A DNA stretch of 10,278 bases from an uncultured Alcaligenaceae bacterium (GCA_937995985.1 CALKIR010000016.1:1-10278); one strand, 5' to 3'. Numbered from the stretch's first letter, positions 1-7,293 are shown. Notes: a model not told the origin generated them from the letters alone. Made by a program: numbers and translations.

Positions 1-63
1 TTTAATCAAAACATTGTACATCCCAAACATAAAGGCAGTGATAGCAACTAGAAAATAGAGCAT
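1..63 (-). CDS. N-terminal fragment of a small membrane protein, possibly EamA/DMT-type transporter (partial, runs off the left edge)
   Basis: An ATG at 63-61 on the minus strand opens a frame without stop to the window edge, giving 21 residues that begin MLYFLVAITAFMFG and continue MYNVLIK. The stretch is hydrophobic with a lysine at its end, like a first transmembrane helix. The ending NVLIK resembles the first helix of EamA/drug-metabolite-type transporters, but 21 residues are too few for assignment. It lies 35 nt downstream of the MFS gene on the same strand, so the two may be co-transcribed. There is no strong Shine-Dalgarno sequence before the ATG. Alternative: non-coding flank. Confidence 0.42.
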   Translation of the reverse strand, partial: MLYFLVAITAFMFGMYNVLIK

Positions 64-98
64 CTTATTGGATCTAAAAATGAATTATGGTGTATACA

Positions 99-1583
99 TT
101 AGCGCAATCGGCGCTCGTAGAGATCTTTAAGGGCAACCAGAAACGATAACAATATGATTAATAAAATCGCTCCAAAGCCAACCACTACAGCAGTAAACCA
201 TGAGCTTTGAGGCTCAATAATAAAGACAATAGCAGTGATGACAGCTATGCCTATAGAGGTCCCAATGCGCTGTCCTGTTTGCATTACAGCACCTGAACTG
301 CCTGCATAATCTAAAGGCACCTCAGCAAGTGTTAAAGCTTGGTTAGGGCTAATAGTAGCTCCTTGGCCAATACCAAAGAAGGCCAATGATAACAAGAGCC
401 ACCAGATGCTAATAGCATGATACTGATGCAATAAAATTACGGCGATAGTTGCACTGACCCCAAGCATAGCAAATAATAATCCGCCAATAACTACTGAGCG
501 CCCATAGAGGTGAACACGTCGTCCAGCCCAGTTTGATGCATACGCAGAGCATAATGCGGAGGGAATACCAATAATGCCAGCCTCAAAAGCGGTAAAACCT
601 ACAGCGGTTTGCACAAAGAGCGGAATTAATACCCAGACACTGGTCATGCCAAGAAAATATAAGGCCATAATAATGATGCCATTTCTAAAGCTCGGGATTC
701 TAAATACGTCTAAATTGACCATAGGGCTAAAACCACGCCGAGCATAGAATCGCTCCCATCGCACCCATAAATACATTAATAGCATGCTGGCCGGAATTAA
801 GAACCACACATAATATGAGAGTTGCGATTCCACAAAAGGAAATAATAAGGCTAAAACGGCTATGCCAAGCAAGAGAGCCCCAATGGGATCTAATGAGCTT
901 AGACCTCCACCTTTTAAGGTGCGATTGTTATTGAGTTGTGTTCTGGGGCGGTGCATAAGGGGCCGAGGAAACCATTTAAATGCTAAATAAATGGTGAGTA
1001 GACCAACGGGAACATTGATTAAAAAAGTCAAACGCCAGCCTATATCCGCGCCACCTAATTGAATAAGCAAGCCTCCCATAATGGGACCTACCGCTACAGA
1101 TAGGCCAACTGAGGTTCCAAAAAGACCAAATGCACGACCACGCTCAGGACCGCTAAAGTATTGTTGAATCATGCCAATACCTTGGGGGTTTAGCAAACCT
1201 GAACCCACCCCTTGGAGAAAACGGGCTCCGTTTAGCCAATTAGCATTGGGTGCTAAGCCCGCGGCAATAGAAGCCAAAGTAAACAGTGCTGCACCAAGAA
1301 TAAAAAAACCTCCCCGTCCCATTAAATCACCTGCGCGACCAGCACTGACTAATACTACTCCAAATGTCAGCGCATACCCCGATAGAACCCACTGTATATC
1401 AGAGTGAGAGGCATTCAGTCCTTTTTGTATTGAAGCAAGAGCCACGTTGACCACACTGACACTCATTAAGGTCAGAAAAATAGCGGTTAACAGCACAAAA
1501 AGAATGCGCCAGCGATTGGGATCGGGCTGGGTATGACTAGGCGGAGATAATTGGGTGCCTTGATGTTTTTTTATTTGGGTCAT
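99..1583 (-). CDS. MFS transporter, DHA2 (EmrB/QacA-like) family drug or metabolite efflux pump
   Basis: This is a 494-residue polytopic inner-membrane protein, the usual length for a 14-helix DHA2 proton antiporter that exports drugs or toxic metabolites. The loop 2-3 signature is present as GRAGDLMGR, and the antiporter motif C region reads VAVGPIMGG, followed by WRLTFLINVPVG, a stretch typical of DHA2 proteins. The first helix reads LMSVSVVNVAL, where many drug pumps have an aspartate in LDxTIVNVAL; here that position is serine, as in a subset of the family, so substrate handling may differ from EmrB or QacA. A cytoplasmic loop rich in basic residues lies near the middle. The ATG at 1583 gives the expected N-terminus (short polar tail, then helix 1), although the upstream Shine-Dalgarno is weak. 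The gene is divergent from the phosphatase-lrgAB operon. There is no adjacent EmrA-like or TetR regulator in view. Substrate unknown. Confidence 0.9.
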   Translation of the reverse strand: MTQIKKHQGTQLSPPSHTQPDPNRWRILFVLLTAIFLTLMSVSVVNVALASIQKGLNASHSDIQWVLSGYALTFGVVLVSAGRAGDLMGRGGFFILGAALFTLASIAAGLAPNANWLNGARFLQGVGSGLLNPQGIGMIQQYFSGPERGRAFGLFGTSVGLSVAVGPIMGGLLIQLGGADIGWRLTFLINVPVGLLTIYLAFKWFPRPLMHRPRTQLNNNRTLKGGGLSSLDPIGALLLGIAVLALLFPFVESQLSYYVWFLIPASMLLMYLWVRWERFYARRGFSPMVNLDVFRIPSFRNGIIIMALYFLGMTSVWVLIPLFVQTAVGFTAFEAGIIGIPSALCSAYASNWAGRRVHLYGRSVVIGGLLFAMLGVSATIAVILLHQYHAISIWWLLLSLAFFGIGQGATISPNQALTLAEVPLDYAGSSGAVMQTGQRIGTSIGIAVITAIVFIIEPQSSWFTAVVVGFGAILLIILLSFLVALKDLYERRLR

Positions 1584-1713
1584 AGAAAGCGTTTAAAGAA
1601 AATGAGGGGAGGTTATTATTGAAGCTTGTATGAATAAAGTTATATCAACAACATATAGGATACGGTTATTGTGGAAAGTAGGAAATAAGTCATAAAAACC
1701 TGTTAGTATCATT

Positions 1714-1726
1714 GTAGCGTAACTAC
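1714..1726. promoter_or_regulatory. Short inverted repeat in the MFS/phosphatase divergent region (candidate operator)
   Basis: GTAG (1714-1717) and CTAC (1723-1726) form an inverted repeat around a 5-nt centre, just upstream of the phosphatase start and downstream of a weak extended -10-like TGTTAGTAT (1701-1709). The 148-bp region 1584-1731 must hold promoters for both divergent genes, but I see no convincing -35/-10 pair for either. A four-base arm is short, so this may be chance. Confidence 0.15.
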
Positions 1727-1731
1727 TTATT

Positions 1732-2526
1732 GTGCCATGGATTAGCAATAAAACTATGGATGTGTATTCTTCTTTACAGCAGCAACGGGCCGTTCATTTA
1801 CAAGGTGCGTCAAATTTTAGGGATATTGGAGGGTATCGCGCCCACAATGGTCAAACCATTCGCCGTGGCTTACTGTATCGCTCAGCTGAGTTATCCCAAT
1901 TAACTGCTCATGACCAGCACACACTGCAAGCACTTAAGGTGGTTAATAGTATTGATTTGCGCAGCCACTTTGAGCGTCATCACGCAGGCTATGACTATTC
2001 TTTTTTGCAGGTGCACTTATGCAGCATAGAACCTCAAGTTACTGATTCAGTGGTCATCGCATTGAAACAGCAACAAGAGGTCACTGCTGATATGGCAAAA
2101 AAATTCATGCATGAGATGTATCATGGTTTTGTTTATGAGCAGCAACCACGTTTTTCACAATTTTTTGACCTTATCTTAAATTTAGATGAGGCCATCGTGT
2201 TTCATTGCACTGCGGGAAAAGATCGTACTGGCTTTGCGTGTGCCATGCTGCACGCAGCATTAGGAGTGCATCGTGATGATATATTGGCTGATTACTTACT
2301 CACCCAGCGTTATTACCACATTCCCATAGCAGAAATTAATACCCGCTTTAAGCTTTCTGAAGAGGTCATTCATATTTTGTGGGGGGTTGAGGCAGAGTAC
2401 CTAGAGCGAGCGTTAGCACTCATTGATACAGAGTTTGGTGGTATGGCCCAGTACTTAAGAGAGCAATTGCAGTTGACCACCGATAAGCATCAGCGTCTCA
2501 TGGAGCTTTTTTTAGAGAATAAATGA
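1732..2526 (+). CDS. Tyrosine-protein phosphatase, CX5R class (Y_phosphatase3 / PtpB-LipA-like)
   Basis: This is a 264-residue predicted cytosolic phosphatase. The N-terminal signature NFRDIGGYRAHNGQTIRRG followed by LLYRSAEL (about residues 28-54) is characteristic of the PtpB/LipA-type family, as is IDLRS near residue 75. The P-loop reads HCTAGKDRTG with nucleophile Cys159 and Arg165. The GKDRTG form occurs in family members that act on phosphotyrosine, phosphoserine/threonine or phosphoinositides, so the substrate is open. The C-terminal helical part (YLERALALIDTEFGG, then a leucine-rich end) also fits the family. No signal peptide is visible. The start shown is a GTG; an in-frame ATG at 1756 (residue 9) would remove eight poorly conserved residues, and neither has a good Shine-Dalgarno. 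Its TGA lies 7 nt before lrgA and overlaps the lrgA ribosome site, so it heads an operon with lrgAB. Confidence 0.87.
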   Translation: MPWISNKTMDVYSSLQQQRAVHLQGASNFRDIGGYRAHNGQTIRRGLLYRSAELSQLTAHDQHTLQALKVVNSIDLRSHFERHHAGYDYSFLQVHLCSIEPQVTDSVVIALKQQQEVTADMAKKFMHEMYHGFVYEQQPRFSQFFDLILNLDEAIVFHCTAGKDRTGFACAMLHAALGVHRDDILADYLLTQRYYHIPIAEINTRFKLSEEVIHILWGVEAEYLERALALIDTEFGGMAQYLREQLQLTTDKHQRLMELFLENK

Positions 2527-2533
2527 GGGTTAT

Positions 2534-2920
2534 GTGTTGGGTGCATTAATCGCTTTAGGGGTTCTTGTTGCAGTCCAATTACTTGGACACTATATCGTGC
2601 AAGGATTGCATTTGCCTGTTCCAGGAGTGCTCTTTGGAATAGGGCTCATGCTTATCGGGCTTATTTATTATAAAAAACTACCTCAAGCATTAACCCGCGT
2701 GGCCCAATTTTTATTAGCTCATCTCATGTTGTTATTTATTCCCAGTGTAGTTGGGATCATGACTCAGTTTGAGCTGATTGCTTCTGAGTGGCTGCCTTTT
2801 ATGTTGGCTTGTATTGTAGCAACCGCTGTGACAATGGTAGCCACGGCTGCCACCTTTAGATATATGCTCAGAAAACAGTCCAATCACCTCAATCGCAGTA
2901 GTGAGCACGGTGATGGTTGA
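2534..2920 (+). CDS. lrgA: CidA/LrgA family membrane protein
   Basis: This is a 128-residue protein with four predicted transmembrane helices and a short basic, polar C-terminus, the normal size and shape for LrgA/CidA. Family signatures are LPVPGVLFGIGLM (helix 2 region, about residues 27-39) and LLAHLMLLFIPSVVGIM (about residues 60-76), corresponding to the conserved region that ends in P-x-x-VGIM. LrgA works with LrgB in the inner membrane; in Gram-positive bacteria the pair modulates murein hydrolase activity and autolysis, and related pairs move small organic acids. The start is a GTG with GAGGG at 2525-2529, only 4 nt upstream; the next codon, TTG at 2537, would give a better 7-nt spacing and is a real alternative. 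The 3' end overlaps lrgB, consistent with translational coupling. Confidence 0.88.
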   Translation: MLGALIALGVLVAVQLLGHYIVQGLHLPVPGVLFGIGLMLIGLIYYKKLPQALTRVAQFLLAHLMLLFIPSVVGIMTQFELIASEWLPFMLACIVATAVTMVATAATFRYMLRKQSNHLNRSSEHGDG

Positions 2921-3647
2921 GTTTTGGTCTATTATTTATCGTTATTTGCCCCAGACACTTGGTCAGTGGGGGTTGTTGAGCATGACTGTGGTCCTCTATA
3001 TCTTGGGCCGTTATTGCTATTTGCGCAGCGCATTAAACCCTCTATTAATACCGGTATTAACCGTAGTGGTTGTGATTGTTGGGGTGTTGTTGTGGTGGGG
3101 GGTTCCTTATGAGCTTTATGCGCAGTCAACAAGGGGCTTACAGCTCTTGATTGGTCCGGCCACAGTAGCGATGGCAATCCCTCTCTATATGCATTTACCC
3201 GTGATTAAACGCCTTTGGAAGCCCTTACTGGCTGCTTTAGTCGTAGGCAGCGTGGTTGCCATACTCTCTACCGTACTAATTGCATGGAGCTTTGGCGCTA
3301 GTCACACCACCATAGCCTCAATAGTAGCCAAATCAGCCACCATGCCCGTTTCTATTCCAGCCAGCGAGGCGATAGGAGGGATTGGTTCGTTAGCCGCTAT
3401 TTCAGCAGCACTGACTGGTATTTCTGGGGTCTTGATGGCGGGGCCATTATTTGCGCTACTGCGAATCAAAGATAAGCATGTGCAAAGCTTTACATTAGGG
3501 TTAGCCGCTCATGCCATTGGCACTGCGCGGGCGGTGCAAGATGGCAATGAGGCGGCTGCAATGGCTGCAATAGCAATGGGCCTGACAGCCCTTTTAACTG
3601 GTGCTTTGGTACCCTTTGTACCTTGGTTACTGGTCTTACTGGGCTGA
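2913..3647 (+). CDS. lrgB: LrgB family membrane protein
   Basis: This is a polytopic membrane protein of 244 residues, close to the family's usual 230-240. The C-terminal half carries the LrgB signatures: AKSATMPVSIPASEAIGGI, ALTGISGVLMAGPL, and the highly conserved GLAAHAIGTARAVQDG followed by AAIAMGLTALLTG. An earlier block, GPATVAMAIPLY, is also typical. It should form a functional pair with LrgA in the inner membrane. I chose the ATG at 2913, which has GTGAG about 7 nt upstream; in-frame GTGs at 2901 and 2910 would add four residues or one. With the ATG start it overlaps the lrgA stop by 8 nt. It ends 8 nt before the convergent sirtuin gene, with no visible terminator. Confidence 0.9.
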   Translation: MVEFWSIIYRYLPQTLGQWGLLSMTVVLYILGRYCYLRSALNPLLIPVLTVVVVIVGVLLWWGVPYELYAQSTRGLQLLIGPATVAMAIPLYMHLPVIKRLWKPLLAALVVGSVVAILSTVLIAWSFGASHTTIASIVAKSATMPVSIPASEAIGGIGSLAAISAALTGISGVLMAGPLFALLRIKDKHVQSFTLGLAAHAIGTARAVQDGNEAAAMAAIAMGLTALLTGALVPFVPWLLVLLG

Positions 3648-3655
3648 TCTACTCC

Positions 3656-4411
3656 CTACCAATGGGCTTGTACATGTTGCGTGACCAGCTCTTCTATGTG
3701 TGGCCATGCCTCGGTAGCCGGTGTATAGAGAACATGAGCGTAGTGACGCTCATCAATATACGGCGAAGGGTCAAGGTTATTTAAAATTTTTTGCCCATCG
3801 ACCTGCGCCAGTAAAGAATCAATAGGCACTACATTGCCCTGGGTACCGCTGACAATAAAAAGGGACTGAGGATGATTGGCCTGCTCTAGCCATTGATACA
3901 TTGTTTGATAATGAGGGGCAGGCCCTCCAAAAAATACTATATTAGGGCGCACGCATTGGTCATTATCAAGACAAGCCGGGCATTGCATGTGCGCTGCATT
4001 GGCTATGTTGACCTTATCATAGCCTATAGACCAAATATGACCGCATGCGGCACAACATAATTCTGTAAGACTGCCATGGAGGTGTAATACCTCAGTGGCT
4101 CCAGCGCGTTCGAGTAAATCGTCAACATTTTGTGTGACTAAGCATACCGCATCGCCATAAGTCTTTTGGATATTGGTGATGCTATAGTGGGCTTGATTAG
4201 GCTCTGATAAAGCCAAGCCCTGGCGCAAATCATTGTAAAAATCATGCACTAACGCATAGTTTTGCCGCCAAGTAAACTCATTGCAGACCTCATCAATAGA
4301 GTGATTATTCCACAGGCCATCACTGCCTCTGAAGGTGGCGAGGCCAGATTCTGCAGAAATTCCAGAGCCAGTAAAAATAAAAATTTTAGGTTGCATGGAG
4401 TTATATTTCAT
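3656..4411 (-). CDS. Sir2 family NAD-dependent protein deacylase (CobB/SIRT5-like), divergent
   Basis: This is a 251-residue sirtuin that should remove acyl groups from lysines while consuming NAD+. Visible elements in order: NAD-binding TGSGISAESGLATFRG (residues 14-29), TQNVDDLLERAG (93-104), catalytic His112 in HLHG, a zinc site from C120xxC123 and C144xxC147, and a GTQGNVVP loop (189-196). Differences from CobB: GSGIS instead of GAGIS, LLERAG instead of LHERAG, and FFGG instead of WFGE. The CobB desuccinylase pair Tyr-x-x-Arg (FYNARR) appears as FYNDLR, so the tyrosine (Y59) stays but the arginine position is leucine (L62), with arginine one residue later (R63). The ATG at 4411 starts 2 nt after the dctM stop; ATG at 4396 is an alternative giving MQPKIFIFTG. 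No Shine-Dalgarno is visible, so translation probably depends on coupling to dctM. Fold and class are sure; activity and acyl preference are not. Confidence 0.88.
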   Translation of the reverse strand: MKYNSMQPKIFIFTGSGISAESGLATFRGSDGLWNNHSIDEVCNEFTWRQNYALVHDFYNDLRQGLALSEPNQAHYSITNIQKTYGDAVCLVTQNVDDLLERAGATEVLHLHGSLTELCCAACGHIWSIGYDKVNIANAAHMQCPACLDNDQCVRPNIVFFGGPAPHYQTMYQWLEQANHPQSLFIVSGTQGNVVPIDSLLAQVDGQKILNNLDPSPYIDERHYAHVLYTPATEAWPHIEELVTQHVQAHW

Positions 4412-4413
4412 TA

Positions 4414-5712
4414 TTAATCGATGGCATAGCCCAGATATTCTGGTAACCATAGCGCAATACCGGGGAATACCACCACCAAGAGTAAGGCGCTAAACATGGT
4501 AATTAAAAACAACATGGACCAGCCAAATGTGTGCTCAATACGGATATTGGCAATTTTTGCTGTGACCAGTAAATTGACAGCCACAGGCGGGGTGAATTGC
4601 CCAATAGCTATATTCATAGCTAATAGAATACCAAACCAGATAGGGTTCCAATCAAAATGCTGAATTAAGGGGATAAATATGGGAGTGAGGATGAGATAAA
4701 TAGAAATAGCATCCAAAAACATACCGGCAATGAGAACCAAAACCATAACCAGCAGTAATAAAACCCATGAATTATCAGAAATAGCCAAAATAAACTCAGC
4801 CATTTTGGTAAAGGTGCCCAATGTCGTGCCAGTCCACGCAAAAATCCCTGCCAAAGAGATAATGAGTAACACCACCCCTGAAATTTTGGCAGACTCGCTA
4901 AATAGGAACAATAAATCAGATATTTTTAAACTGCGATAGATAAAAATACCGATAATTAGCCCATAGCTGACAGCAACCACTGCTGCTTCGGTAGGGGTAA
5001 ACAAACCACTGCGTAACCCACCAAGAATAATAACAGGGGCAAATAGGGCAGGGAGGGCTTCAATAAAGCTATCTTTTAAGGGCGGTCTTTTTTCAGTGAC
5101 CGTTCCTTCCCAGCCGTATCGCTTAGAAAAGAAAAAACTGGGCACTAATAAAGATAATGCAGCCAATATACCGGGAAAAAGACCCGCCGCAAATAAAGCG
5201 CGCAGATCAAGCCCTGGTAGCATAACTGAATAAAGAATTAAAGCGATTGAAGGGGGAATTAAAATAGCAGTAGAAGCGGCGGCCGAAATAAGCGCTACCG
5301 AGAATGGTTTGGGATACCCGGCGCGCATCATGCTTGGGAGCATGACCATCGCAACAGCTGCTGCATCTGCGGGGCCAGAACCACTCATCCCGCCCATGAT
5401 GATACATACCAATACGGCTACTAAGGTGAGCCCTCCATGTCTGGGACCAATAATGGCCTGAGCAAAACGCACCAGACTGGCGGCCACTCCAGCACGCTCA
5501 AAAATTAACCCAGTGAGGATAAATAAAGGAATAGCAATTAATGGGTACTTAGCAACACTGTTATAAGTATTGGTCCCAAGCGTAGCCAGCATGCTTGGAG
5601 AAAGGCCGGTAAGTATGCCTACAATCCCACCAATGCCTAAGGAGAAAGCAACAGGGACTCCTAATATCAAACAGCCAATAAAGGCAGCAATCATCCACAA
5701 ATCTGGACTCAT
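4414..5712 (-). CDS. dctM: TRAP transporter large permease subunit, DctM family
   Basis: This 432-residue inner-membrane protein is the ion-coupled transport channel of a tripartite TRAP uptake system, at the normal family length (about 425-435). Signatures: GGMSGSGPADAAAVAMVML followed by PSMMRAGYPKPF in the first half, IPPSIALILY shortly after, and in the second repeat LDAISIYLILTPIFIP and GQFTPPVAVNLLV. These are the paired motifs of the DctM/ion-transporter fold. Its ATG overlaps the dctQ TGA as ATGA (5712-5709), a classic coupled junction, and its TAA is followed 2 nt later by the sirtuin start. It is a separate polypeptide from DctQ, not a QM fusion as in some sialic acid systems. Substrate cannot be read from this subunit. 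Confidence 0.95.
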   Translation of the reverse strand: MSPDLWMIAAFIGCLILGVPVAFSLGIGGIVGILTGLSPSMLATLGTNTYNSVAKYPLIAIPLFILTGLIFERAGVAASLVRFAQAIIGPRHGGLTLVAVLVCIIMGGMSGSGPADAAAVAMVMLPSMMRAGYPKPFSVALISAAASTAILIPPSIALILYSVMLPGLDLRALFAAGLFPGILAALSLLVPSFFFSKRYGWEGTVTEKRPPLKDSFIEALPALFAPVIILGGLRSGLFTPTEAAVVAVSYGLIIGIFIYRSLKISDLLFLFSESAKISGVVLLIISLAGIFAWTGTTLGTFTKMAEFILAISDNSWVLLLLVMVLVLIAGMFLDAISIYLILTPIFIPLIQHFDWNPIWFGILLAMNIAIGQFTPPVAVNLLVTAKIANIRIEHTFGWSMLFLITMFSALLLVVVFPGIALWLPEYLGYAID

Positions 5713-6197
5713 GAGAAGTCCTCCAACGTATCATCGCGCATTCGTTGCCACCAGTTTTGAGTCAAACGAATCATAATTGCAATGCTAAGAAGAGGCAACC
5801 AGATTAAATAGATCCAAGTAGGATAGCCCAAACCAGCCGATAAAGAGTCCCATTGATACTCTTCAAGAGCCAGCAAGCTGCCATACCAAGTCACCGCAGC
5901 TAACACAATAAGACCAATGAGCCATTGCACGGTGTAGAGGATTCGTCTACCAATGGGACCTACTTTATGCTCTAAAAAAGTGATACGAATATTTTCATTG
6001 GTTCGTGCTGCCATCGCGGCGCCCGCAAACGTCAGGACTACCATTAGAAAAACAGAAAACTCTTCAGTAAAAGCAAACGATGCTTCGGTGGTATAGCGCA
6101 CGATAACGTTAGCGAGACTGATAATACAGATCGCTGCTAAAGAAAACACCGCCAAAGCGGTTTCTATTCGAGTCTTTGGTTTTTTTGGACTGGACAT
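5709..6197 (-). CDS. dctQ: TRAP transporter small permease subunit, DctQ family
   Basis: This is a 162-residue four-helix membrane protein. The N-terminus MSSPKKPKTRIETAL is short and lysine-rich before helix 1, as is usual for DctQ. The family's central motif is visible as FTEEFSVFLMVVLTFAGAA followed by RTNENIRITFLEHKVG, corresponding to the W/F-x-E-E and the following membrane-interface region. DctQ sits with DctM in the inner membrane. The ATG at 6197 has no clear Shine-Dalgarno upstream. The same frame stays open to a TTG at 6269 across the stem-loop at 6218-6250, so an upstream non-ATG start cannot be excluded, but it would add about 24 non-conserved residues. The dctP-dctQ gap is 79 nt, large for an otherwise overlapping operon. 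Its stop overlaps the dctM start by 4 nt. Confidence 0.9.
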   Translation of the reverse strand: MSSPKKPKTRIETALAVFSLAAICIISLANVIVRYTTEASFAFTEEFSVFLMVVLTFAGAAMAARTNENIRITFLEHKVGPIGRRILYTVQWLIGLIVLAAVTWYGSLLALEEYQWDSLSAGLGYPTWIYLIWLPLLSIAIMIRLTQNWWQRMRDDTLEDFS

Positions 6198-6217
6198 GAC
6201 AAAGAATATGAAAAGAA

Positions 6218-6250
6218 GCGGCGCCACCCAGTAAGGTGAGCGGACGCCGC
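6218..6250 (-). terminator. Stem-loop with downstream T-rich tract between dctP and dctQ (candidate leaky terminator or mRNA-stabilising hairpin)
   Basis: GCGGCG (6218-6223) pairs perfectly with CGCCGC (6245-6250), and inside it CACC (6225-6228) pairs with GGTG (6235-6238) around a 6-nt loop, with an asymmetric internal bulge. Read along the transcript (minus strand) the stem is followed at once by TTCTTTTC, which resembles an imperfect intrinsic terminator. It lies in the only sizeable gap inside the TRAP operon. Such elements are known to let the binding protein be made in excess over membrane subunits, by partial termination or by protecting the upstream mRNA from 3' decay. The hairpin is seen; the function is inferred. 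Confidence 0.5.
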
Positions 6251-6276
6251 CATTCACAATAAGAAACAACTAAAAA

Positions 6277-7281
6277 TTAACGATTGGCTATGGATTCCTG
6301 AGCAGCTTGTACCAGCTCTTCACCAATACGTGGGGTCCATTTTTCATATACGGACTGAGTTGCCTCGACAAAGGCCTGATGCTGTTCAGGGGTGAGCTCA
6401 ATCACCTCTACACCGCGCTCTTTAATACGCTCTAATGTGTCAACAAGCTCAGCGCGGGATTTTTCAATCTCCCATTGTCCTGCGTCAATTGCAGCCTGAC
6501 GCAGAATCTCTTGATCGTCAGGGCTGAGCGTATCCCACAAACGCTTGCTCACACCGAAAATCAACGGATCGTTCATATAGTGCCATAACGTCAGATATTG
6601 TTGATTGGCGCGATCGGCGCGGGCCGCATCAAATACTGCAATCGGATTTTCTTGACCATCTACTGCCCCTGTGGTTAAAGCAGGCAGGGCATCAGTCCAG
6701 CTCATTTGGGTTGGGTTGGCTCCGAGAGCATTGAAAGTATCGAGGAATAGGGGAGAACCTACGACACGAATTTTGAGACCTTTGAGATCTTCAGGGCTGC
6801 TAATGGGGCGTACTGAATTTGAAATTTCACGGAAACCATTTTCGCCCCAAGCCAAAGGCACCACGCCTCGGCGTTCAATAGCCTCAAAAACCATTTCTCC
6901 AGCCTTACCATTGGTGATGGCATCAACAGCAGCATTATCAGGCATTAAAAAGGGTAGGGAGAATAGGTTGGCTTCAGGGACTTGAGGGGACCAATTGATG
7001 GTTGATCCTACAGCCATGTCAATAATGCCACTGCGCATGGCGGAAAACTCTCGGGTTTGATCGCCAGAAACCAACTGAGAGTTTGGATAGACTTTGAGCT
7101 TGATACGTCCATTGGTACGCTCATCTACTAGCTCAGCCCATTTTTCTGCTGCTTGCCCCCAGGGGAAATCAGCTGATAGCACCGTAGAAACAGAATACTC
7201 TTGAGTTTCTTGGGCCCACGCATGGGGAGCAGCAAAGGCAAAACAGGCTGCGCCAATGGCTAGCCATTTTTTAATGGTCAT
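6277..7281 (-). CDS. dctP: TRAP transporter periplasmic solute-binding protein, DctP family
   Basis: This 334-residue exported protein captures the substrate for the DctQM channel. The first 23 residues form a Sec signal peptide: MTIKK, a hydrophobic core, then PHAWA before QETQ, so cleavage is expected after AWA. Family signatures in the middle are VRPISSPEDLKGLKIRVV, the LGANPTQMSWTDALPAL stretch and TTGAVDGQENPIAVF; the arginine in LKIRV is the conserved residue that salt-bridges the ligand carboxylate in studied DctP proteins. A carboxylate ligand is therefore likely, but C4-dicarboxylate versus other acids cannot be settled. The start at 7281 is fixed by AGGAG at 7293-7289, 7 nt upstream; an in-frame start at 7305 would put eight extra residues before the signal peptide and lacks this support. 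First gene of the dctPQM-sirtuin operon. Confidence 0.94.
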   Translation of the reverse strand: MTIKKWLAIGAACFAFAAPHAWAQETQEYSVSTVLSADFPWGQAAEKWAELVDERTNGRIKLKVYPNSQLVSGDQTREFSAMRSGIIDMAVGSTINWSPQVPEANLFSLPFLMPDNAAVDAITNGKAGEMVFEAIERRGVVPLAWGENGFREISNSVRPISSPEDLKGLKIRVVGSPLFLDTFNALGANPTQMSWTDALPALTTGAVDGQENPIAVFDAARADRANQQYLTLWHYMNDPLIFGVSKRLWDTLSPDDQEILRQAAIDAGQWEIEKSRAELVDTLERIKERGVEVIELTPEQHQAFVEATQSVYEKWTPRIGEELVQAAQESIANR

Positions 7282-7288
7282 GAAAAGG

Positions 7289-7293
7289 CTCCT
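7289..7293 (-). promoter_or_regulatory. Strong Shine-Dalgarno of dctP
   Basis: AGGAG on the minus strand, 7 nt before the ATG at 7281. It decides the dctP start and is by far the best ribosome site in the operon; dctQ, dctM and the sirtuin lack comparable sites, which fits high synthesis of the binding protein. Confidence 0.75.

Noticed and set aside
1171..1407. 78-codon open frame on the plus strand inside the MFS gene
   Set aside because: It is antisense to well-conserved DHA2 signature regions and its translation is proline- and lysine-rich without domain character; a shadow of the MFS gene.
2932..3177. 81-codon minus-strand frame opposite lrgB
   Set aside because: Opposite conserved lrgB sequence, low-complexity translation, no ribosome site; shadow.
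4412..4450. Longer sirtuin starting at 4450, inside dctM
   Set aside because: The added 13 residues precede the conserved sirtuin start and would demand a 37-nt overlap; the ATG 2 nt after the dctM stop is more economical.
6671..6985. 104-codon plus-strand frame opposite dctP
   Set aside because: Lies entirely against the conserved core of dctP, and its arginine/serine/proline-rich translation is typical of antisense frames.
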